A DNA stretch of 6,697 bases from Deltaproteobacteria bacterium. GTDB taxonomy: Bacteria > Desulfobacterota > Deferrimicrobia > Deferrimicrobiales > Deferrimicrobiaceae. Every line of letters starts with the position of its first letter. The first letter of the stretch is position 1. This document shows positions 1 through 5,735 of this stretch, in pieces. The stretch covers positions 1-6,697 of the forward strand of contig PQAK01000123.1 of assembly GCA_003105225.1 (NCBI GenBank). Direction: 5' to 3'. A model generated the notes under the pieces. That model was not told the DNA's origin, made no database searches, and worked only from the letters and a program-made list of their open reading frames with translations. Position numbers and translations under genes: made by a program.

Positions 1-306
1 CACCTTTCCGGCGGCGAGCAGCAGATGCTCACGATCGCTCGGACGCTGACGGGGAATCCCGCCCTGGTCCTCCTGGACGAGCCCACGGAGGGGCTGGCGC
101 CGGTGATCGTCCTTTCCCTCAAGGAGATGATCCTCCGGCTGAAGGAGATGGGAACGACGATCCTGCTGTCGGAGCAGAACGTCAAGTTCGCCGTGAAGGT
201 GTCGGACCGGGTATTCATCATCGACAACGGGGCGATCCGGTACCGGAACGAGACCGCGAAATTCGTCGAGGACGAGGCCGTACAGAAAAAGTACCTGGCG
301 GTATAG
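1..306 (+). CDS. livF: Branched-chain amino acid-type ABC transporter ATP-binding protein LivF, C-terminal part (5' end outside window)
   Basis: The reading frame is open from base 1 and ends at TAG 304-306, so 101 C-terminal residues are visible. They begin inside the ABC signature (LSGGEQQML), followed by Walker B (LVLLDEPTEGLAP) and the switch region (ILLSEQNV). In that region Gln stands where most ABC ATPases have His, which is usual for LivF. The EGLAP and EQNV motifs together point to LivF rather than LivG. Walker A lies upstream of the window. LivF is one of two cytoplasmic ATPases that drive LivH/LivM permeases fed by a periplasmic binding protein. Family members import branched-chain amino acids, but also amides, urea and aromatic or short carboxylates, so the substrate cannot be read from this piece. 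The next gene starts 15 bases downstream, which suggests co-transcription with the catabolic genes. Confidence 0.9.
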   Translation, partial: HLSGGEQQMLTIARTLTGNPALVLLDEPTEGLAPVIVLSLKEMILRLKEMGTTILLSEQNVKFAVKVSDRVFIIDNGAIRYRNETAKFVEDEAVQKKYLAV

Positions 307-308
307 GC

Positions 309-316
309 GAGGAGGT
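309..316 (+). promoter_or_regulatory. Strong ribosome binding site for the HOT-type dehydrogenase
   Basis: GAGGAGGT lies five bases before the ATG at 322 and begins two bases after the LivF stop codon. It supports the ATG at 322 as the start, and the short gap suggests translation closely linked to livF. Confidence 0.75.
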
Positions 317-321
317 CCCCG

Positions 322-1605
322 ATGGGCGTGGAGCTGGAAACGATCATTCCCCTTACGATGGCCCGGCTCAAGTTCGGCATCGGCGCAACGGAGGAGCTGG
401 GATACGAGCTCCACTCCCTCGGCGCCCGGAAGGTCCTGCTGGTGACGGACCGCGCCCTGTGGGAGCACGGGCTGGTCGACAAGGTCAAGTCCATCGTCGA
501 GGGGGAAAAAATATCCCTTTCGATTTTCGACGACGTCCATTGCGAGCCGACGGACGTCTCGATGCGCGCCGCGATCGAAACGGCGAGCGGCGTCGAATTC
601 GACGCCATCGTGGCCCTCGGCGGCGGAAGCACCATGGACACGGCGAAAGCCGTGAACCTGTACCGCACCCATCCCGCCGACCTGTACGAGTACCTCAACG
701 CTCCCATCGGCCGGGGAAAGCCTGTCCCGGGGCCCTTGAAGCCGCTGATCGCCCTGCCGACGACCTCGGGCTCCGGGAGCGAGACGACCACCGTGATCGT
801 GATGGATCTCCTGGAGATGCGTCTCAAGACCGGCATCTCCCACCAGCACATCCGGCCCGCCGTGGCGCTGGTGGACCCGTTGAACTCTCTGTCGGCGCCG
901 CCCGCGGTCACGGCCTCGACCGGCCTGGACGTGCTCACCCACGCCGCGGAGTCGTTTACCATCAAGCCCTATAACGTGCGACCCAAGCCGAAGGACCCGT
1001 CCCTGCGGCCCCCCTATATCGGGGCGAATCCCATCGCCGATCTCTGGAGCGAGAAGGCCATCGAGTGGGTGGGTGCGTACTTGAGGCGCGCCTGCTACAA
1101 CAGCGCCGACGTGGAGGCGAAGAGCCACATGGCGATGGCCGCCACCTTCGCCGGCATCGGCTTCGGGAACGCCGGCGTGCACATCCCGCATGCACTGGCC
1201 TACCCGATCGCGGGAGGGGTCAAGGGGTGGGTTCCGCCCGGCTACGCGACGGATGAGCCCATGATCCCGCATGGGCTGTCGGTGGTGCTCACCGCGCCGG
1301 CCAACTTCCGCTTCACGGCGCCGGCCGACCCGCATAAGCACGCCCGCATCGCGGAGCTCCTGGGAGAAGGCGCTGCAGGGATGTCGGTGATGGAGACGGC
1401 GATGCGGCTGCCGGACGCCTTCCTCCGGCTGATGCGGGACATCGGCTGCCCGAACGGTCTCTCCGCCGTCGGGTACTCCGAAGCGGACATACCCGCCCTG
1501 GTGGAAGGGGGATGGAAACAGCAGCGGCTTCTCGTGGGAAGTCCGCGGCCGGTGACACGGGAAGACCTTACGCGCATCATAGAGGAATCGATGCGATTAT
1601 GGTGA
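322..1605 (+). CDS. Iron-dependent alcohol dehydrogenase, hydroxyacid-oxoacid transhydrogenase (HOT/ADHFE1)-like
   Basis: A 427-residue group III (iron-containing) alcohol dehydrogenase, cytoplasmic with no signal peptide. Visible motifs are the nucleotide-binding GGGSTMDTAK (from residue 100), LPTTSGSGSE, and the four predicted metal ligands D203, H207 (GLDVLTH), H287 (GVHIPHALAYP) and H317 (PHGLS). H287 and H317 are 30 residues apart, against 14 in FucO as I recall it. The extra segment (about residues 297-313), the stretch RPPYIGANPIADLW, and FAGIGFGNAGVH resemble the HOT/ADHFE1 branch. Characterised HOT uses bound NAD to move hydride from 4-hydroxybutyrate to 2-oxoglutarate, giving succinate semialdehyde and 2-hydroxyglutarate. 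Bacterial relatives may use other alcohols or hydroxy acids, so the substrate is open. The aldehyde dehydrogenase 43 bases downstream is a natural partner for an aldehyde product. The family call is firm, the HOT branch is likely, and the reaction is inferred. Confidence 0.92.
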   Translation: MGVELETIIPLTMARLKFGIGATEELGYELHSLGARKVLLVTDRALWEHGLVDKVKSIVEGEKISLSIFDDVHCEPTDVSMRAAIETASGVEFDAIVALGGGSTMDTAKAVNLYRTHPADLYEYLNAPIGRGKPVPGPLKPLIALPTTSGSGSETTTVIVMDLLEMRLKTGISHQHIRPAVALVDPLNSLSAPPAVTASTGLDVLTHAAESFTIKPYNVRPKPKDPSLRPPYIGANPIADLWSEKAIEWVGAYLRRACYNSADVEAKSHMAMAATFAGIGFGNAGVHIPHALAYPIAGGVKGWVPPGYATDEPMIPHGLSVVLTAPANFRFTAPADPHKHARIAELLGEGAAGMSVMETAMRLPDAFLRLMRDIGCPNGLSAVGYSEADIPALVEGGWKQQRLLVGSPRPVTREDLTRIIEESMRLW

Positions 1606-1648
1606 CCGGGGCGAAATCCGAAACTTCGATGAAAGGAGAGGGAACGCC

Positions 1649-3082
1649 ATGACGGTGAGCGTGAAGAATCGCCGGCTGCTGGTGGGCGGAGCGTGGGTGG
1701 AGGACAAGGAGCTCCTTCCCGTGATCGACAAGTACACCGGTGAGGGAATCGCCAACGTTTTCGTGGCGTCCCGGGAGACCGTCGAGAAGGCGATCGCCGC
1801 CGCCCATGCGGCGTTTCCCGGCTGGTCGCGGACGCCGGCCCACCAGCGGTTCCGGATCCTGGAAAAAGCGAGCCGCCTGCTGGCGCAGCACCAGGAGGAG
1901 ATCGCGACGATCATCTGCCGGGAGGCCGGAAAGGCTTGGAAATACTCCATGGGAGAGGTCGCGCGCGCGGTGGAGACGTTCCAGTTCTCCGCCGAGGAGG
2001 CGAAGCGGATCCACGGGGAAACCGTGCCCATGGACGCCAGCACCGCGGGGGAGGGAAGGATGGGATTCTACCTGCGCAGCGCGGTGGGGGTGGTCGCGGC
2101 CATCACGCCGTTCAACTTCCCGTTGAACCTGGTCGCGCACAAGGTGGGACCGGCGCTGGCCGCGGGGAACGCGCTGGTCCTGAAACCGGCATCCACGACC
2201 CCCCTGACCGCCGTGCGTCTCGGCGAGATCCTGGAGGAGGCCGGGGTTCCCGGCGGCGTCTTCAATGTCGTGGTCGGGTCCGGCGGCACCGTGGGCGATT
2301 GGATCACCACCGATCCGCGGGTGGCCAAGATCTCCTTCACGGGGAGCCCTCCCGTGGGCGAGGCGATCCTCCGGAAGGCGGGCCTGAAGAAAGTCACGAT
2401 GGAGCTCGGGAACAACTCGGGCACGATCATCGAGCCCGATGCCGACCTCGCCGCGGCGGTCCCCCGCTGCGTGGTCAGCGCCTTCGCCAACTCCGGCCAG
2501 GTCTGCATCTCCCTGCAGCGGCTCTACGTCCACAAGTCGATCGCCGGGGAGTTCACGAAGCGGTTCGTCGAGGAGACGAAGAAGCTCAAGGTCGGCAATC
2601 CCGTGGAGAAGGATTGCGACGTGGGCCCGATGATCGACGAAGGCGAGGCTCGCCGAGCCGAGGCCTGGATCCGGGAGGCGGTGGACGAGGGGGCGAAGGT
2701 CCTCATCGGCGGAAAACGCGAGGGAAGGGTCCTGTACCCGACGGTCCTCGCGAACGTGCGTCCCGAGATGAAGGTCATGTGCCAGGAGGCGTTCGCGCCG
2801 CTGGTCTCCCTCTACGAATACGAGACGTTCGAGGACGCCGTGCGGATGGTCGAGGATTCCCCGTACGGGCTGCAGGCGGGGGTCTACACCAACGACATCC
2901 GCAAGGCGCTCTACGCCGTCGACCGGATCAACGCCGGCGGTGTGATGATCAACGACACCTCGATCTTCCGCGTCGACCACATGCCCTACGGGGGGAACAA
3001 GATGAGCGGCCTGGGGCGGGAAGGCGTGCGGTTCGCGGTCGAGGAGATGACCAACATCAAGATGGTGATGATCAAGCCGTAA
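1649..3082 (+). CDS. NAD(P)-dependent aldehyde dehydrogenase
   Basis: A complete 477-residue aldehyde dehydrogenase of the usual length, oxidising an aldehyde to its acid in the cytoplasm. Motifs in order: TPFNFPLN with oxyanion-hole N156; LKPASTTP with cofactor-binding K179; FTGS at 230-233; the general base E252 in MELGNNSG; the nucleophile C286 in SGQVCIS; and the C-terminal MPYGGNKMSGLGREG. The residue after KPA is Ser182, where strongly NAD-preferring enzymes often have Glu. Ser here also occurs in NADP-using succinate-semialdehyde dehydrogenase, so NADP use is possible. ELGNNS departs from the common ELGGxxP, and together with GQVCIS it resembles lactaldehyde or glyceraldehyde-3-phosphate-like ALDH branches. 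The Shine-Dalgarno AAAGGAG (1632-1638) supports the start. The neighbouring HOT-like gene suggests it removes that enzyme's aldehyde product, such as a semialdehyde. The family is certain and the substrate is not. Confidence 0.93.
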   Translation: MTVSVKNRRLLVGGAWVEDKELLPVIDKYTGEGIANVFVASRETVEKAIAAAHAAFPGWSRTPAHQRFRILEKASRLLAQHQEEIATIICREAGKAWKYSMGEVARAVETFQFSAEEAKRIHGETVPMDASTAGEGRMGFYLRSAVGVVAAITPFNFPLNLVAHKVGPALAAGNALVLKPASTTPLTAVRLGEILEEAGVPGGVFNVVVGSGGTVGDWITTDPRVAKISFTGSPPVGEAILRKAGLKKVTMELGNNSGTIIEPDADLAAAVPRCVVSAFANSGQVCISLQRLYVHKSIAGEFTKRFVEETKKLKVGNPVEKDCDVGPMIDEGEARRAEAWIREAVDEGAKVLIGGKREGRVLYPTVLANVRPEMKVMCQEAFAPLVSLYEYETFEDAVRMVEDSPYGLQAGVYTNDIRKALYAVDRINAGGVMINDTSIFRVDHMPYGGNKMSGLGREGVRFAVEEMTNIKMVMIKP

Positions 3083-3093
3083 GGGAATTTCGC

Positions 3094-3122
3094 TCCGATT
3101 CATCCATATTTCGGAATATGAT
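3094..3122 (+). promoter_or_regulatory. Possible weak promoter before the E2-E3-E1 genes
   Basis: TATGAT at 3117-3122 is one base from the sigma-70 -10 consensus. Seventeen bases upstream is TCCGAT (3094-3099), a poor -35 match. The surrounding 3083-3130 is only about 38% G+C (18 of 48 by my count), unlike the GC-rich genes around it. This could be an internal promoter, possibly activator-dependent given the poor -35. The evidence is composition plus one hexamer, so it is tentative. Confidence 0.22.
3105..3120. other. Perfect inverted repeat with 6-bp arms and a 4-base loop between the ALDH and E2 genes
   Basis: CATATT-TCGG-AATATG pairs perfectly over six bases and can fold into a short hairpin in RNA. 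It lies 22 bases after the ALDH stop and overlaps the candidate -10 hexamer. No U-run follows (the next bases are ATTTAAGG) and the stem is AT-rich, so it is a poor intrinsic terminator. It could instead be a protein-binding palindrome, an mRNA processing or stability element, or chance. Confidence 0.35.
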
Positions 3123-3160
3123 TTAAGGTACGCTGCGATTTTCCTGGAAGAGGTCTACGA

Positions 3161-4342
3161 ATGGCCTTCGAGCTGCGGTTGCCCGACGTCGGGGAGGGTG
3201 TGGCGGAGGGGGAGATCGTCCGATGGCTGGTGCCGGAAGGGGCATCGGTCCAGGAGGACGACCTCCTGGTGGAGGTCCTGACCGACAAGGCCAACGTCGA
3301 GATCCCCTCTCCCGTGAGCGGGGTGCTGGCCAGGATCCTGGCGCAGCCCGGCCGCATCGTTAAGGTGGGGGAGGCGATCGCCCTCATCGAGGTTGATGGC
3401 GCGGTCCCCGAACCGCCCGCGGCGGAGAAAAAGGAAGGGACTGCCGCGGAACACGCGGAACGGGGCATCCCCGGCGAGGCTCCCTCTCCCCGGGCGCAGG
3501 CGGGGGAGGTCCTGGCGACTCCGGTCGTCCGCAAACTCGCCAGGGACCTGGGGGTGGACCTGTCGAAGGTCGCCGGTTCCGGCACCGCAGGGCGGGTGAC
3601 CGAGGAAGACGTCCGCGCAGCCGCAGCCGGCGTTGCTCCCGCCGGGACGAATCCGCTGGAGGAGCGAATCCCCTTCCGCGGCAAACGCCGCGCGGCGGCG
3701 AAGAAGATGGTCCTCTCCAAAACCACCATCCCCCATGCGTTGCTGGTCGATGAAGTCGACGCAACGAATCTGCTGGCGATGCGGGGGACTCTCCGGGAGA
3801 TCGGGACGCGCGAAGGAGTGAAGATCACGATCCTGCCGTTCGTCGTGCAGGCGGTCGTGACCGCCCTGCGCATCCACCCGGCGCTGAACGCCTCGCTCGA
3901 TGAGGAAAGGGAGGAGATCCTTCTCAAGAAGGAGTACCACATCGGGATCGCCGTGGATGCCGAGGACGGGCTGGTCGTTCCGGTCCTCCGGAATGCCGGC
4001 GAGAAGACGATCGTCGAGCTTTCCCGCGAGATCGATCGGCTGTCGGGAGCGGCCCGCGCAGGGAAACTCTCCCCTTCCGACCTCGGCGGAGGCACGTTTA
4101 CGGTCACCAGCATCGGCTCGATCGGCGGACTGTTCAGCTACCCGGTGATCCACACTCCGGAGGCGGCCATCCTCGGGGTGCACAAGATCGTCCGCCGGCC
4201 GGTCGTGCGGGGGAATGAAATCGTAGCCAGGGACATGATGTACCTGAGCCTGTCCTTCGATCACCGGCTGATCGACGGCGGCGCGGCAACGCGGTTCATG
4301 AACGACGTCATCCTGCAGATCGAGGCGCTGGGCGCGGAGTGA
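3161..4342 (+). CDS. Dihydrolipoyl acyltransferase, E2 component of a 2-oxo acid dehydrogenase complex
   Basis: A complete 393-residue E2. It carries the acyl group on a swinging lipoyl arm and transfers it to CoA. Residues 1 to about 80 form one lipoyl domain (LPDVGEG, then EVLTDKANVEIPSP with lipoylation site K43). An Ala/Pro/Glu-rich linker follows. The peripheral subunit-binding domain is at about 118-155 (ATPVVRKLARDLGVDL, then GSGTAGRVTEEDV). The catalytic domain runs from about 170 to the end, with the active-site motif SFDHRLIDGG (H368, D372) near the C-terminus. All key residues are present. A single lipoyl domain and this size fit pyruvate, branched-chain or acetoin complexes, and the sequence alone does not choose. 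The N-terminus starts directly at the lipoyl fold, and GGAAGAGG (3146-3153) precedes the ATG, so the start is secure. E3 follows after 7 bases. Confidence 0.95.
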   Translation: MAFELRLPDVGEGVAEGEIVRWLVPEGASVQEDDLLVEVLTDKANVEIPSPVSGVLARILAQPGRIVKVGEAIALIEVDGAVPEPPAAEKKEGTAAEHAERGIPGEAPSPRAQAGEVLATPVVRKLARDLGVDLSKVAGSGTAGRVTEEDVRAAAAGVAPAGTNPLEERIPFRGKRRAAAKKMVLSKTTIPHALLVDEVDATNLLAMRGTLREIGTREGVKITILPFVVQAVVTALRIHPALNASLDEEREEILLKKEYHIGIAVDAEDGLVVPVLRNAGEKTIVELSREIDRLSGAARAGKLSPSDLGGGTFTVTSIGSIGGLFSYPVIHTPEAAILGVHKIVRRPVVRGNEIVARDMMYLSLSFDHRLIDGGAATRFMNDVILQIEALGAE

Positions 4343-4345
4343 GGA
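4336..4345 (+). promoter_or_regulatory. Ribosome binding site for lpdA overlapping the E2 stop codon
   Basis: GGAGTGAGGA contains the E2 TGA stop (4340-4342) and ends four bases before the lpdA ATG. A ribosome terminating on E2 would sit over the lpdA start region, which fits translational coupling and balanced E2:E3 synthesis. Confidence 0.6.
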
Positions 4346-4349
4346 CACC

Positions 4350-5720
4350 ATGAAACCGTTCGACCTGGTCGTGATCGGCGCGGGGCCCGGCGGCTACGTC
4401 GCCGCGATCCGCGCAGCGCAGCTCGGCATGCGGGTGGCCGTCGTGGAGCGGGACCGCCCGGGCGGGGTATGCGTCAACTGGGGATGCATCCCGTCCAAGG
4501 CCATCCTCAAATGCGCCGGCCTGTTCGAGGAGATGAAGACCGCGGCGTCGTACGGGATCGCCTGCCAGGGGCTGTCGGTCGATTACGCCGAGGTGATCCG
4601 CCGCAGCCGGAAGGTCGCCGACCGGATGTCGCGCGGCGTCTCCTACCTGTTCAAGAAAAACGGCATCGAGCTGTTCGCCGGCAACGCGTCGATCCCTTCC
4701 CCCACCACCGTCCGTGCGGGCGAGGAAGAGCTGCAGGCCGCCAACATCCTGGTGGCCACGGGCACCGCGGTGCGGGGTCTTCCCGGGATCGAGCCGGACG
4801 GGAACACCGTCATCACCAGCGACGATGCGCTGGCGCAGGAATCGCTGCCCCGGTCCGTCGCTGTGCTGGGCGGCGGGGCCGTCGGGGTGGAGTTCGCCTA
4901 TGTCTACCGGACCTTCGGCGCCGAGGTGACCGTGATCGAGATGATGGACCAGCTCCTGCCCCGCGTCGACCGGGAGGTGGCCGAGGAACTGGCGAAATCG
5001 TTCCGCAAGCGGGGGATCCGCGTCCTGGTCTCCGCCACCGCGAAAGCGCTCGACAAGGCCCGTGGGACGATCACCGTCTCCGTCGGGGGGAAGGAGGAGG
5101 CGCTGCCCGCCGAAAAGGTCCTGGTGGCGGTGGGCAGGAAGCCGCTGACGGAAGGGCTGGGCCTGGAGGCGTGCGGCGTGCGGCTCGAGCGCGGTTTCAT
5201 CCAGGTGGACGACAGCTTTCGCACCTCCTGTCCGTCGATCCGTGCGATCGGCGACGTGATCGGGGGGATGCTCCTCGCCCACGAGGCCTCCGCGGAGGGG
5301 GTCGCGGCGGTGGAGATGATGGCCGGGATGGCGACCCGCCGGCCCGATCCGGAAAAGATCGCGGCGTGCATCTATTGCCAGCCCGAGGTCGCCACGATCG
5401 GGCTCTCCGAGGAGGAGGCGCGCCGGCGCGGGATTCCCGTCAAGGTATCGAAATTCCCCTTCACGGCGCTGGGCCGCGCCGTGGCGGCCGGGCACACGGA
5501 GGGGTTCGTGAAGATGGTTGCAGACGAGCGCTTCGGCGAGGTGATCGGCTGCCACATCATTGGGTACGGGGCGCCGGACCTGATCTCCGAGCTGGCCCTC
5601 GCGCGCACCGTCGAAGCGACGTTCCACGAGATCGGCAGGACCGTTCACCCCCACCCGACGCTCCCGGAAGCGATCCGGGAGGCGGCGCTGATGCTGGGCG
5701 GCGAGGCGATCGACATCTGA
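4350..5720 (+). CDS. lpdA: Dihydrolipoamide dehydrogenase (E3)
   Basis: A complete 456-residue flavoprotein that reoxidises the dihydrolipoyl arm of E2 and passes electrons through FAD to NAD+. The FAD-binding GAGPGGYVAAIRAAQLG starts at residue 10. The redox disulfide is C41/C46 in CVNWGCIPSK. The NAD-binding GGGAVGVEFAYVYRTFG starts at 174. The second FAD motif is AIGDVIGGMLLAHEASAEG. The C-terminal dimerisation domain carries the catalytic pair H435 and E440 in HPHPTLPE, which completes the partner subunit's active site. The length is normal and no key residue is missing. Its place between E2 and E1 alpha says it serves this complex, though E3 is often shared among complexes in a cell. Confidence 0.96.
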   Translation: MKPFDLVVIGAGPGGYVAAIRAAQLGMRVAVVERDRPGGVCVNWGCIPSKAILKCAGLFEEMKTAASYGIACQGLSVDYAEVIRRSRKVADRMSRGVSYLFKKNGIELFAGNASIPSPTTVRAGEEELQAANILVATGTAVRGLPGIEPDGNTVITSDDALAQESLPRSVAVLGGGAVGVEFAYVYRTFGAEVTVIEMMDQLLPRVDREVAEELAKSFRKRGIRVLVSATAKALDKARGTITVSVGGKEEALPAEKVLVAVGRKPLTEGLGLEACGVRLERGFIQVDDSFRTSCPSIRAIGDVIGGMLLAHEASAEGVAAVEMMAGMATRRPDPEKIAACIYCQPEVATIGLSEEEARRRGIPVKVSKFPFTALGRAVAAGHTEGFVKMVADERFGEVIGCHIIGYGAPDLISELALARTVEATFHEIGRTVHPHPTLPEAIREAALMLGGEAIDI

Positions 5721-5735
5721 CGCTGCGGAGGCGGC

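Noticed and set aside
150..185. Missing switch histidine in the ABC ATPase
   Set aside because: Gln in the EQNV motif is normal for LivF proteins and does not suggest an inactive ATPase.
1577..3103. A 508-codon open frame on the - strand opposite the aldehyde dehydrogenase
   Set aside because: It is a compositional shadow of the ALDH gene with no family motif, and the + strand protein has every catalytic residue.
3105..3130. Intrinsic terminator after the ALDH gene
   Set aside because: The stem is only six AT-rich pairs and no U-run follows, so efficient Rho-independent termination is unlikely.
3100..4351. Antisense open frames of 337 and 398 codons opposite the E2 gene
   Set aside because: They overlap each other and the E2 gene, show low-complexity composition and no domain, and fit GC-driven shadows.
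4470..4499. Trp in the E3 redox loop (CVNWGCIPSK) as a possible oddity
   Set aside because: Both cysteines and the spacing are intact, and Trp at that position is, from memory, common among bacterial dihydrolipoamide dehydrogenases.
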